Assembly: GCF_003268635.1 (NCBI RefSeq)
Contig: NZ_CP029639.1
Coordinates: 1,561,501 to 1,625,500 of the forward strand
Length of the DNA: 64,000 nucleotides
DNA from: Paenibacillus sp. DCT19
Lineage (GTDB): Bacteria > Bacillota > Bacilli > Paenibacillales > Paenibacillaceae
Direction: 5' to 3'
This document shows, one piece after another, positions 12,329 through 21,305 of the stretch. Position 1 is the stretch's first letter. The number at the start of each line of letters is the position of its first letter. The notes under the pieces are model-generated. The model was not told where the DNA came from and ran no database searches. It saw only the letters and a list, made by a program, of their open reading frames with translations. The translations under genes and the position numbers were made by a program.

Positions 12329-13123
12329 CTAGTAGGAGTCGCTAATACTGCCCATATATAGGATATCGAAAAGATAGAGCACAGAGACCATAGTGGACAT
12401 CTTGGAAAGACGTAGCTGTTCATAATATCCATGGGTAAGAAGCGTTTCAGTGCACTGTCTGGACAGAGTTGAATGATTGTTGCTCGTGACTGCGATGACC
12501 TTCATGGACTTCTGACTAAGAATTGTGGCTGCATCAATCATAGACAGATTCTCTCCTGTATGCGATATGACAAATGAAAGCGTCGTCTGACTAGGAGTCA
12601 TGGTGTTCAAATAATGCAAATTAGGACTATTATGAGCAATGGCGGATATGCCCAGTTCGTTCATCTTGGTGCAGGCCTGTTGGGCTAGATAATAGTTCAT
12701 GTCATTACCATAGATATCAATCCGACTTGATTGTCTCACCCAATCTATAATTCGTTGCAGAACAGAGGGATTTAATAGACGGCGAGTTTCATTCAGTGCT
12801 TGTTCATAGAGGTAAGGAACGGATTCAATAGCTGCGAGCACATTACCTTGTTCGGCGATTAGCTGATCCTCAGAGCGGAATGGAGGAGAACTAGGCTGAT
12901 ATTCCAGCGCAAGCTTCAGTTGAAAGTCTGGGTACCCTTGGGTACCCAGTTTTTTGCATAAACGAACGATTGTCGAAGAGCTTGTATAGGTTAACTGAGC
13001 AAGTTCATGTGCCGTTGACTGAAAAACAGTGTGGGGATTGTTCAAAATAAAGTCGACAATATGCTTTTCTTGTGTCGTTAGTTTCTCTGCATATTTTAAT
13101 TTTTGAAGTAGCCGGGATTCCAT
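12329..13123 (-). CDS. MurR/RpiR-family sugar-responsive regulator
   Basis: 264 residues from ATG 13123, chosen because AGGAGG lies 12 bases upstream and because the N-terminal HTH_6 domain starts soon after it. The HTH region reads LTTQEKHIVDFILNNPHTVF then TSSSTIVRLCKKLGTQGYPD, typical of RpiR proteins. The second half (~110-255) is a SIS domain (IDIYGNDMNYYLAQQ, LSFVISHTGENLSMIDAA) that in this family binds phosphosugars. Its regulated genes are not obvious: the neighbour on one side is convergent and on the other side is the divergent Hsp90 operon 540 bases away. Confidence 0.88.
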   Translation of the reverse strand: MESRLLQKLKYAEKLTTQEKHIVDFILNNPHTVFQSTAHELAQLTYTSSSTIVRLCKKLGTQGYPDFQLKLALEYQPSSPPFRSEDQLIAEQGNVLAAIESVPYLYEQALNETRRLLNPSVLQRIIDWVRQSSRIDIYGNDMNYYLAQQACTKMNELGISAIAHNSPNLHYLNTMTPSQTTLSFVISHTGENLSMIDAATILSQKSMKVIAVTSNNHSTLSRQCTETLLTHGYYEQLRLSKMSTMVSVLYLFDILYMGSISDSY

Positions 13124-13664
13124 TCTTGCTCTATGCCTCCTACTAACATTCTGAGTATAAGTAAACCTTCTGATATCATAACCTTTGGGTTTTGTTTTCT
13201 CAATGATATGCAGGAGGTGTCCCGGCACCAAGGTTTGTCTCCTAACGTATGATGCTCCTTGATTTTGTTGAGCGCATTCTGATCGTTTTGCACCTTTAGT
13301 CCCAAGCGATCAACATAACTATGAACCAAAAGTCTATTGAATTCGGGTCCCAGGTTTGTTTTCATCCGTTCTGCTACCTAGTATCCTGATATATAAGGTG
13401 AAAGAAGCCGTTTCAGTGCGATTGCCATTGTGGTAATGATAGGGTAGACCCCCAATTGATCTATATAAAAAACCGTAATATTCGTCTAACGCCGGTCTTG
13501 GTGAGCAAGGCCGGCTTGACGCGTGGTTTTACCTATCAGATCGAGCCTATTGTCGCTGAAACAGTCTATTTATATGTATACATATTTAATTCGTCTAACA
13601 CATCGAATTCCATATAGGTTATGGAGTCTTTCATGTAGTCGGACTTTAAGGAAGGTGAACGAAT
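13124..13664. other. Intergenic region upstream of the Hsp90 operon
   Basis: About 540 bases with no gene I can support. Contents: the RpiR ribosome site; an imperfect GC hairpin (GCCGGTCTT / AAGGCCGGC) at about 13492-13516; the phrase TTCGTCTAAC twice (about 13482 and 13590); a perfect 14-base palindrome ATATGTATACATAT at 13572-13585; and AAGGAAGGTGAACGA, the ribosome site of the Hsp90 gene. A minus-strand open frame of 89 codons (13096-13365) has no recognisable family signature and is not annotated. Confidence 0.5.
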
Positions 13665-15503
13665 ATGACAGCATCTAATGAGTATCGCTTTCAGGTTAAC
13701 CTGAGCGGAATGATCCAGATTTTATCGAATCACTTGTACAGTAGCCCTAAAGTATTTTTACGTGAACTGATGCAAAATGCGACGGATGCGATTACAGGCC
13801 GCGCGGAAGTGGAGCCGGGATTCAAGGGGAATGTTCGAGTGGAGCTTACAGGTACCGGTGAACAGTTAACGATGATGGTAGAGGATAATGGCGTCGGATT
13901 AACTGAAGCGGATATCCATGAGTTTCTGGCGATGATTGGTCAATCATCCAAGCGGGACCCACAGTCACTTTTACAAGGAGAAACCTCATTTATCGGCCGG
14001 TTTGGAATCGGGCTATTATCCTGCTTCATGGTGAGCAATGAGATTGTCATGCTGACACAATCTGTGAAGGGCGGACCATCCATGGAGTGGAGAGGGAAGC
14101 CAGATGGTACATACACAATTCGGCAGCTGGACACACAATTATCCCCGGGAACCAAAGTATATTTGCGCTCCACGCTCGAAGCAGCCCATTATTTTGAAAA
14201 GGATTATGTACAACAGGCGTTATTCTATTACGGCGCTTTGCTACCTTACCCAGTTACGATAGACAGTGAAGGTGTGCAGAGCATCGTGAATGCTGAGTCG
14301 CCTGATTGGCTAATTGCGCCTGAACGAGCGAGAGGGCGGAAGGCCGAAGTATTGGCCTTTGGTGAGCGATTGTTAGGTGAGAAATTCCAAGATTTTATTC
14401 CACTGACAACCGCCTCAGGGCGCACAGGGGGGATTGCTTACGTATTGCCCCATGCTGTGAATTTGAACGTCAAGCGTTCACACCGCGTTTATCTGAAACG
14501 CATGCTCGTATCGGAGAAGGCAGAGAATATTTTGCCAGAGTGGGCATTCTTCGTGAAATGTCTGATCTGGACAGATGAACTTCAGCCGACGGCATCACGG
14601 GAGCATTTTTATGAAAATGAGAAGCTGGAAGAGGTACGCTCTGAATTAGGAGACGCGCTTCGTCAGGGGCTCGCTGATATGGCTGAGACTCAGACTGAAC
14701 GATTACAGAAGATTATTCGTCTACATGCGCTGTCTATGAAGGCTCTGGCTGTGGAGGATATGGAGTTCTTCCGCATGATTCACCGCTGGTTGCCGTTTGA
14801 CAGCACCCGAGGCCACCGGGAATTAGGAGAAATATTGGATGAACAGGAGACACTCTATTTCACCACAACAGTAGATGAGTATCGTCAGATTCATCATGTT
14901 GCTTCCGCGCAGTCCATGCTGGTTATTAATGGCGGTTATATATATGACAGTTCACTAATGGAGAGCCTGCCTATGGTGGCAGAGAACGTCAAGACCGAAC
15001 GGATAGAGCCAGATGAAGTGTCGATGAGCTTTACCGATGTGCCGCCAGCTGAACGCAATCGTTATTATGATGCTTTGCGTCTTGCGGATTCAGCCTTACA
15101 GCGTTTTCGCTGCCGAGCAGAGGTGAAAGGGTTCAAACCGACCGATCTGCCCGTGCTGTTCACACTTTCACAGGAATCCTCAACGCTACGTGCACTTGAG
15201 AAAGCAAGTGAAGAGACTACGGATTTATTTTCTTCTGTACTTGGCTCTCTATCTTCAGGCATTGGATCTGCAGGATATTCAACGTTATATCTGAATGTAA
15301 GTAATCCCGTAATACAGCGGGTATTAACGTCACCGGATGCTCAGATGACACCGATTGCCATTGAAATGTTGTACGTGAATGCATTGATGATGGGTCATTA
15401 CCCGATGAACCGCCAGGAGCTTGAAGTAATGAATCAAGGCATTGTTCGTTTCATTGATTGGGGTCTGCAGGCGAATACGAAACCACAGGAGGGAAATGAA
15501 TGA
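13665..15503 (+). CDS. Divergent Hsp90 (HtpG-like) chaperone
   Basis: 612 residues, close to HtpG length. The N-terminal GHKL ATPase motifs are clear but divergent: RELMQNATDAI with the Mg-binding Asn (39), EDNGVGLT (73-80) and GRFGIGLLSCF (111-121), against ELISNASDAI, DNGIGM and GQFGVGFYS in standard HtpG. The middle domain has the catalytic-loop region (LPTASREHFYEN resembles the HtpG DxPLNVSRE segment). The C-terminal third is weakly conserved and has no MEEVD-like tail. It is translationally coupled (ATGA overlap) to a helical-repeat protein, suggesting a chaperone/co-chaperone pair. Whether this is the only Hsp90 of the cell cannot be seen here. Confidence 0.85.
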   Translation: MTASNEYRFQVNLSGMIQILSNHLYSSPKVFLRELMQNATDAITGRAEVEPGFKGNVRVELTGTGEQLTMMVEDNGVGLTEADIHEFLAMIGQSSKRDPQSLLQGETSFIGRFGIGLLSCFMVSNEIVMLTQSVKGGPSMEWRGKPDGTYTIRQLDTQLSPGTKVYLRSTLEAAHYFEKDYVQQALFYYGALLPYPVTIDSEGVQSIVNAESPDWLIAPERARGRKAEVLAFGERLLGEKFQDFIPLTTASGRTGGIAYVLPHAVNLNVKRSHRVYLKRMLVSEKAENILPEWAFFVKCLIWTDELQPTASREHFYENEKLEEVRSELGDALRQGLADMAETQTERLQKIIRLHALSMKALAVEDMEFFRMIHRWLPFDSTRGHRELGEILDEQETLYFTTTVDEYRQIHHVASAQSMLVINGGYIYDSSLMESLPMVAENVKTERIEPDEVSMSFTDVPPAERNRYYDALRLADSALQRFRCRAEVKGFKPTDLPVLFTLSQESSTLRALEKASEETTDLFSSVLGSLSSGIGSAGYSTLYLNVSNPVIQRVLTSPDAQMTPIAIEMLYVNALMMGHYPMNRQELEVMNQGIVRFIDWGLQANTKPQEGNE

Positions 15504-16555
15504 GAACGGAGATGGATTTTGAAGATTTAATGGAAGAGGCTTATGGGCTTCCGAACGGGCCTGCCAAACTGGGGATGTTAGAAGAAGCAGCTAGAATAGC
15601 TGATCTGAATAATATGGAGGAGGAAGCGTACGAAGCGCGTTCCGAAATTGTTGAGGTGGCTTCCTTCTGTGGCTATCCGATGAAAGCCTTGATTGCATTC
15701 TCCTGGCAGTTGGGGAAATTCGATCAGCAGCCGGAGTTATATGACGAGGAAACATTGATGTGGTCATATAAATGGATTCTAGGGAAAATGACGATCTTCC
15801 CTGAAATTTCACGTGATAAAATTATGGAGCTGCTCGAAGACTTCGGACGTCGTTTCCAATCCTTTGGATATAGTGATCGTTCGTACTGGTATTATCGCTT
15901 CCGTGTCTATATGGATCTCGGTGAATTGGATGAAGCAAGCGCGAGCTATGCCAAGTTCATAGACCTCGAACGTGACTATATGAGTGATTGTGAGGCGTGT
16001 GAGCAGGATGAGATTATGCGTTACTGGGACAGAATGGGTGATGATGAGAAGGTACTGCAGACAGCCAAGCCCATCTTGAAGGGTCGCATGAGCTGTGCCG
16101 AGATTCCACACTTGACCTTGTCCGAGGTTCTTATGCCATTATATCGATTGGGTAAGATAGAAGAGGCGCATGTTCACCAGAAAAAGGGCTATCGACTGAT
16201 TAAGGGACAGAATGATTTTGTGCAAAGCTTCGGCGAACAGATGGAATTCTTGACGTTAACTAATCCTGCGAAGGGTATTGATATACTGGAGGAAAGCCTT
16301 GTGCTGGCGATGGATCATGAAGATCCTTTTGCCAAAATGGTCTACTATGCGCGTGCTGCTTCGCTATTACGGCGCTGGGCAGAAGAGTCACCTGGCTATC
16401 GCTTGCGCCTACCCGCATCGTTCCCATATGAAGGAGATCCAGGCGATCTGCCTAAGCTTGCAGATTATTTCGAAGATTACGCTAAGTCAATGGCAGAACG
16501 ATTTGATCAACGGAATGGCAATCGCCACGTTTCATCGTTGTTAGAGAAGCGTTAA
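15500..16555 (+). CDS. Helical-repeat (TPR-like) partner of the Hsp90 protein, function unknown
   Basis: 351 residues, starting inside the Hsp90 stop (ATGA), so the two are co-translated. No membrane segment or signal peptide. The sequence is almost all helical with spaced pairs of helices of TPR character (for example LGELDEASASYAKFIDLERDY, shortened here to its ends, and LYRLGKIEEAHVHQKKGYRL), plus a conserved-looking DCEACEQDEIMRYWDRM segment with a CxxC at about 163-166. I do not recognise a named family. Because eukaryotic Hsp90 uses TPR co-chaperones, a client-delivery or regulatory role is an attractive but unproven inference. Confidence 0.7.
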   Translation: MRTEMDFEDLMEEAYGLPNGPAKLGMLEEAARIADLNNMEEEAYEARSEIVEVASFCGYPMKALIAFSWQLGKFDQQPELYDEETLMWSYKWILGKMTIFPEISRDKIMELLEDFGRRFQSFGYSDRSYWYYRFRVYMDLGELDEASASYAKFIDLERDYMSDCEACEQDEIMRYWDRMGDDEKVLQTAKPILKGRMSCAEIPHLTLSEVLMPLYRLGKIEEAHVHQKKGYRLIKGQNDFVQSFGEQMEFLTLTNPAKGIDILEESLVLAMDHEDPFAKMVYYARAASLLRRWAEESPGYRLRLPASFPYEGDPGDLPKLADYFEDYAKSMAERFDQRNGNRHVSSLLEKR

Positions 16556-16624
16556 ACATAATCATAGTGTAGAACAGCTTTAATGTTCCAACTATTCATG
16601 TTCGATAATGCCAGGCGTGCATGT

Positions 16625-16670
16625 GGCTCATGGCGGGATTTCCAATCCTGCCACGAGCTTTTTTTTATTT
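16625..16670 (+). terminator. Terminator of the Hsp90 operon
   Basis: Hairpin GCTCATGGCGGGATT / AATCCTGCCACGAGC around TCC, followed by eight T. Confidence 0.9.
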
Positions 16671-16681
16671 GCTAAATGGAA

Positions 16682-17458
16682 TTAAGATTTGCTTGCACGA
16701 TAGACCTCACGATAATAGATGCCGATGAGGATAACCCAGATTCCAGACAGGACGACAATAGGGAAAGGGGCAAAGGAGAAAAAGATAGAATAGAGCACCA
16801 TAGAGATCATTCCAATACTAAGGAGGACATTCATGGCGCGGAAGGAACGGTAGGCTGCGCGATAGACAATCCATTTCTCACCTTCATCTAGCTTATTGAA
16901 GTGCTCTTGATGCATGTTACGTGCATTGATATCTAGCGTACGATCTGGGAAATAAGTATTATATCGTTTAATTGTTATGTTTTGTAGCAAAACTACTGTA
17001 AATATGGCGATGCCAGAAGCAATTAAGTTAATGAGATTGAAAGTTTCAGGAGAGTTAACGACTGTCTGTGTTGAAGCGAATAATGACAGGGAGAGAGCTA
17101 ACCACGTAAACGACAGGATTACATTAAAACTGCTAATAATCATCGCTCTTCCTAATGAACGTTCAGCCGGTGAATCCAGGGAATCAGCATCACTAGGGAG
17201 ATCTTCTTCCAGATTAGGGCTAGTAGGCATACGAGTCAGAATCACTGTATTCCATGCAGCGAACATCAGAAATAAGAAGCCAAGTATGCCGAATAGGAGA
17301 TCATAATCGTAGTATACAGAGAGCTTCCAGTTTAGATCGCTCGGTGCATTCAGTAATCCACTAGCAGTTAAGAAACCAACAAGCGCGCCTCCAGCCATAT
17401 ACATCAGCAGACGTAACCAACGGTGTCTCGATTTTACGGTTGCAGTTGAATTGGTCAT
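16682..17458 (-). CDS. DUF3169-like membrane protein
   Basis: 258 residues from ATG 17458, two bases after the stop of the upstream XRE gene and preceded by AGGGTGGAG; the in-frame GTG at 17470 is inside that ribosome site and less likely. About six membrane segments are visible (for example GGALVGFLTASGLL, LLFGILGFLFLMFAAW, the pair near 130-185, and two near the C-terminus). The pattern matches DUF3169 proteins, which often sit next to a small XRE regulator of the same size as here. No catalytic motif is evident. The pair may sense or respond to envelope stress, but that is only inference. Confidence 0.75.
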   Translation of the reverse strand: MTNSTATVKSRHRWLRLLMYMAGGALVGFLTASGLLNAPSDLNWKLSVYYDYDLLFGILGFLFLMFAAWNTVILTRMPTSPNLEEDLPSDADSLDSPAERSLGRAMIISSFNVILSFTWLALSLSLFASTQTVVNSPETFNLINLIASGIAIFTVVLLQNITIKRYNTYFPDRTLDINARNMHQEHFNKLDEGEKWIVYRAAYRSFRAMNVLLSIGMISMVLYSIFFSFAPFPIVVLSGIWVILIGIYYREVYRASKS

Positions 17459-17459
17459 G

Positions 17460-17669
17460 TTAATCTCCACCCTTCAATTCAAAAATTTGTTCAACAGGTT
17501 CATTAAAAACTTTGGCTATTTTCAATGCCAGAACGACAGAAGGAGAGTAATCTCCGCGTTCAATGAGGGCAATGGTTTGACGAGAGGCGTTGATTAATTT
17601 AGCCAGTTCTGCTTGAGATAGACGGTCTCTGGCTCGTAACTCCCGCACGTGGTTGTGTAATTCTTCCAT
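17460..17669 (-). CDS. Small XRE-family HTH regulator
   Basis: 69 residues, essentially one Cro/C1-type helix-turn-helix domain: ELRARDRLSQAELAKLINAS is helices 1-2 and RQTIALIERGDYSPSVVLAL the recognition helix and following helix, then IAKVFNEPVEQIFEL. This is the YozG/YvaO-like class of minimal regulators that accompany small membrane proteins. It is directly followed by a DUF3169-like gene (TAACATG junction). Its own promoter region holds a 22-bp perfect palindrome plus two more half-sites at exact 21-bp steps, so autoregulation is likely. RBS AGGAGG precedes the ATG. Confidence 0.9.
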   Translation of the reverse strand: MEELHNHVRELRARDRLSQAELAKLINASRQTIALIERGDYSPSVVLALKIAKVFNEPVEQIFELKGGD

Positions 17670-17688
17670 TTACTCACCTCCTAATTGG

Positions 17689-17752
17689 ATTGTATATTAT
17701 AATATACAATTTGTAAATGATAATATACAAAATAAATACGATAATATACAAA
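17689..17752 (-). promoter_or_regulatory. Phased operator array upstream of the XRE gene
   Basis: ATTGTATATTA-TAATATACAAT (17689-17710) is a perfect 22-base palindrome. The half-site TAATATACAA recurs at 17700, 17721 and 17742, each exactly 21 bases apart, i.e. two helical turns, so all sites face the same side of the DNA. Likely bound by the adjacent XRE protein. Confidence 0.75.
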
Positions 17753-17768
17753 TAAACAAGGATACAAA

Positions 17769-17804
17769 GTAAAAAAAACCTCCGCGAAACTTTATTCGGA
17801 GGGA
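17769..17804 (-). terminator. Terminator after the MFS gene
   Basis: On the minus strand, CCTCCG / CGGAGG hairpin followed by eight T, about 75 bases past the MFS stop. Confidence 0.75.
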
Positions 17805-17876
17805 AAGTAGATAAGCAGTATATAAAAGTGAATTCCATTTGAACGATGTCTTACTTTCAGGCTTGGAACCGACCAA

Positions 17877-19148
17877 TTAAGAAGCATCTGCATGACCTAC
17901 AGAATCATGTTGAGTTGGTGTAACTGGTGATCGCAACGTCAACGTCCGACGGAAAAAGAATAGAGAAGCGATTCCCAGCAGCGCATAGATGGCTGCCATT
18001 CCGTATGAAGGGACGAAGGCACCAAGCGTGAGTCCCAAGCTTCCGAGCAGTGCAGCTACGTTATAGCTCATGCCGTCAACAGCCATATAAGCAGCTCGAT
18101 TGGAATCAGGGATCATACCTGCAAGCAGAACTTGCCGCACAGGAGAATACATCAGCTCTCCAACCGTAAGTATTACGGTGCATATGATGAGCAATAACGT
18201 CCAGTTACTGAATCCGAGAAAGGCAAAACCAGCAGTGTACAGACACATGCCAACCGTCATCACTTTTCGAGAAGGAAACCGTCCCATCCATTTGGTGAAA
18301 GGAATAGCAATGAGCACAACGAGTACGGTGTTGATCGCCATAATGAGGCTGAACATTTGCAGACCTGTGATATCCCACTGAAACAGCTGAGCACTGAATT
18401 CGTTTTTTAGCCTAACCGCAATATACTTGTCTAATTGGAATTCCAAAGAGAAGGCAAGCACAGTAGCGGTAAGGAAGACCATAAATCGCTTGTCTTTAAG
18501 GACATCGATGTATGTATAGAAGATGTTCTTTGGCATGGTTGGTATTGCCATGTGAGACAAAATTGTATGTCTTCTATCCATTGTTTCATGAATATGAAAG
18601 ATAAGGATAACCAAGGTGACCAGGCTCTCTACCCATACAATACTAAATAGAATGAAACGCAAGGATTCAAATAACAGTCCCCCCATCAAAGCACCGATCG
18701 TAACGGCTGCGTTGGTTGTCCAATATTGTAGTCCATATACATAATGGCGCTCAGGTTCACTGCTCACATCGACAATCATGGCATTGGCTATCGGAACCGT
18801 GATCCCGGAGCTTAGGCTACTAAGGAAAAACATCAAGCAGGTTAAAGGAACTGAATTCAACCACGGCGAGTTAGCGGCAGCTAGCCAGAACAGAGCGAAT
18901 ACCTGCAGCAGTTGAGCGATGACCATCAATTTCTTTCTTCCGATTCGATCAGACCAATATCCCGCCCATAACCCAACCAGCATGGACCCGATAATGTTAA
19001 ATGTCAGTAACAAGCCTGCCCAGCCTGCGCCAATCTGAAGACTCAGGTAGATTGCCATAAAAGGAATGATGGATTTCTGCGTTAGATCCGTAAAGAAATC
19101 GGTGATGATTCGGATCTGAATATTACGATGTAAGTCGATGTATCTCAT
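17877..19148 (-). CDS. Major facilitator superfamily transporter
   Basis: 423 residues with about 12 hydrophobic segments. The loop after helix 2 contains GYWSDRIGRKKLM, the diagnostic MFS motif A, and SVPLTCLMFFLSSLSSGI and following segments form the next helices. Members of this branch in Bacillales are mostly proton-driven exporters of drugs or metabolites. Ribosome site AAAGGAAG lies 11 bases before the ATG. It is divergent from an SgrR-like regulator/binding protein 130 bases away, an arrangement that suggests the regulator controls the exporter. The substrate is unknown. Confidence 0.88.
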   Translation of the reverse strand: MRYIDLHRNIQIRIITDFFTDLTQKSIIPFMAIYLSLQIGAGWAGLLLTFNIIGSMLVGLWAGYWSDRIGRKKLMVIAQLLQVFALFWLAAANSPWLNSVPLTCLMFFLSSLSSGITVPIANAMIVDVSSEPERHYVYGLQYWTTNAAVTIGALMGGLLFESLRFILFSIVWVESLVTLVILIFHIHETMDRRHTILSHMAIPTMPKNIFYTYIDVLKDKRFMVFLTATVLAFSLEFQLDKYIAVRLKNEFSAQLFQWDITGLQMFSLIMAINTVLVVLIAIPFTKWMGRFPSRKVMTVGMCLYTAGFAFLGFSNWTLLLIICTVILTVGELMYSPVRQVLLAGMIPDSNRAAYMAVDGMSYNVAALLGSLGLTLGAFVPSYGMAAIYALLGIASLFFFRRTLTLRSPVTPTQHDSVGHADAS

Positions 19149-19280
19149 ATGGTTTCAGTCTTCCTTTCATTGGTGAAACGGCTTTTCCTGAGTATAATGA
19201 AGAAAAACCTGAAGAAAAACTGTAGGAGTTCAGCGATGAATTTCAGATTTTAATGAAGGCGATGAAAGGCTGGGACGGTT

Positions 19281-21202
19281 GTGGAAGTGACGGAACATTA
19301 TATCCAACTACGGTTGATCTTTTCCCATGTTCATGAAGAGGAAGAAGTAGAGATAACGATGGGTGTACTAGCAACTCATTTGTGCTGTACCATGCGTAAT
19401 ATGAATTTAATCATGAACAAATTTTTGGATAACGGTTGGGTCAGATGGAGCCCGCAGCGGGGAAGAGGCAAAAAGTCGATACTTGTTTTTCGTTTATCGT
19501 TACAAGAAGTGGCTGGGGAATGGTTTGAACGTCTACTACATAACAACAAAATAGAAGAAGCATACGCACTGGCTGCATCGTTACCGTTCCTCATTCGAGA
19601 AAATGTAATGCGCAGGCTACAGAGTCAATTCGGTCTTCGTTCGGATCAGAGTGCTCGGGGAGGGTGGACACACTCCGTATTCCACAGGAAACGTCGTTCG
19701 AGACGTTAGATCCAACCCAGGCTGTTGTGTGGGGCGATGTGGGGATCGTTGCAGAAGTGTTCGATCGCTTGGTGCGTTACAATGCAGAGCGCGATGTTTG
19801 TGAGCCAGGACTTGCGATGGCATGGGAGAGCAATCCTGAGGGAACGGAATGGACGTTTTATTTACATAAAGGAGTACTCTTTCACCATGGCAGAGTCCTT
19901 GAGGCAGAGGATGTGCAGTATACCTTTGAACGCATCTTATCCAGTGTGGACAACCCATGTAAAGCCTTGTTTGGTTCGATTCAGATGGTGGAGACGTTCG
20001 ACGATTTGACGGTTCGCTTTATGCTGAAGGCACCCAACTTTATGTTTCCTGATTTGATGAGCAGCATAAATGCATCTATTTTGCCACGAGATGTTGAGAT
20101 AAACCCGCTTCATCCGATTGGTACAGGACCGTATCGCTTGGTTCGAAATGACCCGAACATCCTGGTTCTGGAGGTCTTCTCTTCTTATTTCCGAGGGCGT
20201 GCGTTTATCGATCGTGTAGAGGTATGGCAGCTTCCGGAAGCAGGGCGGGGCGAATCCGTGATCAGACAGGAGCTGTTTCCAGACGGTAACCCACATGCGG
20301 TACAGCATGAAGTACAAGGCGGGGTTTTTATGACGTTTAATATGCGCAAAAGCGGCCCCCATCTCGATATCTCTTTTCGTCGTGCCATACGAGAGCTTAT
20401 GCATCCACAAGCGATGGCGGATGCTTTGAATCGTCCAGCGATCCAGCCAACATATAGTCTGGTTCGTAAGCATGACCAAGGGAATCAGCGGGAGGAAGAG
20501 ATGAATCCGTTGGATGCAGAGAAGCACCCGAGAGAAGTGACGATGGAACAACAGAAGTGGAATGAAGTGGAGGAAGATATGGCTCCAAATGTAGGTGTAG
20601 GCATTGGCGTAGATGGATCTTCTCTGGTAAGAGCTTCGGCATGGTTGAAATGTAGCAATTACGCAGGAGAGACGGTGAACGTGTGGGTTGAAGAGGGCGT
20701 GAACATGGAGCATGACATGGTTTGGTTCGCTAAACGGTGTGAACAGATTGGTCTGCATGTAAACATTGTACCTGGCGATGTGGTCAAGGCCATTTACCAT
20801 AACGAGTTACAGGCGTACGACCTCATATATACTGGAGAAGTCTTTGACGATCATGTGGTGAGGAGTCTCATTACGATGTATACGTTCCAGAAAACGCTCT
20901 TTCTCAGTGTAATGGATGATCATTGGAGACATGAGTTGGAGCGGGGTTGCGACCAGATCGTGGCGATGCAGAAGCCAGAGGAACGGATGGAAAGTCTGCT
21001 GCAACTGGAGGATCGACTAATTCAGGAGGCGATTTTGCTGCCCGTGTATAGCTTCAGTGAGGTGCATTCACATCATCCATCGCTGCGAGATTATCACGTG
21101 ATGGGGTATGGTATGCCGGACTTGCGGCGGTTGTGGGTGAAACGCAGTCCTACTGCGCCTGAAGAGTCCTCCAGCTATTCGGCCTATATCCCGCTGTGGT
21201 AA
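19281..21202 (+). CDS. SgrR-family regulator with SBP_bac_5 domain, frameshifted
   Basis: Restored length 640 residues. Residues ~1-115 are an SgrR-type winged helix (YIQLRLIFSHVHEEEEVEI, then TMRNMNLIMNKFLDNGWVRW with the DNA-binding helix). The frame then shifts; the continuation (VDTLRIPQETSFETLDPTQA onward) is an extracytoplasmic-type family 5 solute-binding domain (WTFYLHKGVLFHHGRVLEAEDV is typical of dipeptide/oligopeptide binders) used inside the cell as a ligand sensor. One more G in either 19657-19660 or 19662-19664 joins the two. Start GTG 19281 is tentative because its ribosome site is weak (AAAGGCTGGGA). It diverges from the MFS gene and probably regulates it. Confidence 0.82.
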
Positions 21203-21305
21203 GTGATCACTACAACGGGATGGTCGAATATTAGAAGGACGTTTAATCTCTATTCTAAATCCTACCTTAAACTCATGCGTAAGATGGTGCTCAAGGTATT
21301 AGGCG

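Noticed and set aside
12934..12953. Two GGGTACCC palindromes two bases apart
   Set aside because: They lie inside the RpiR coding sequence and encode conserved residues of the helix-turn-helix; no sign of a separate role.
13096..13365. 89-codon minus-strand frame before the RpiR gene
   Set aside because: No recognisable family, and it overlaps the RpiR start in another frame; treated as chance.
19937..20800. Open frame of 287 codons antisense to the SgrR-like gene
   Set aside because: It has no ribosome site or family motif and mirrors the clear solute-binding domain on the plus strand.
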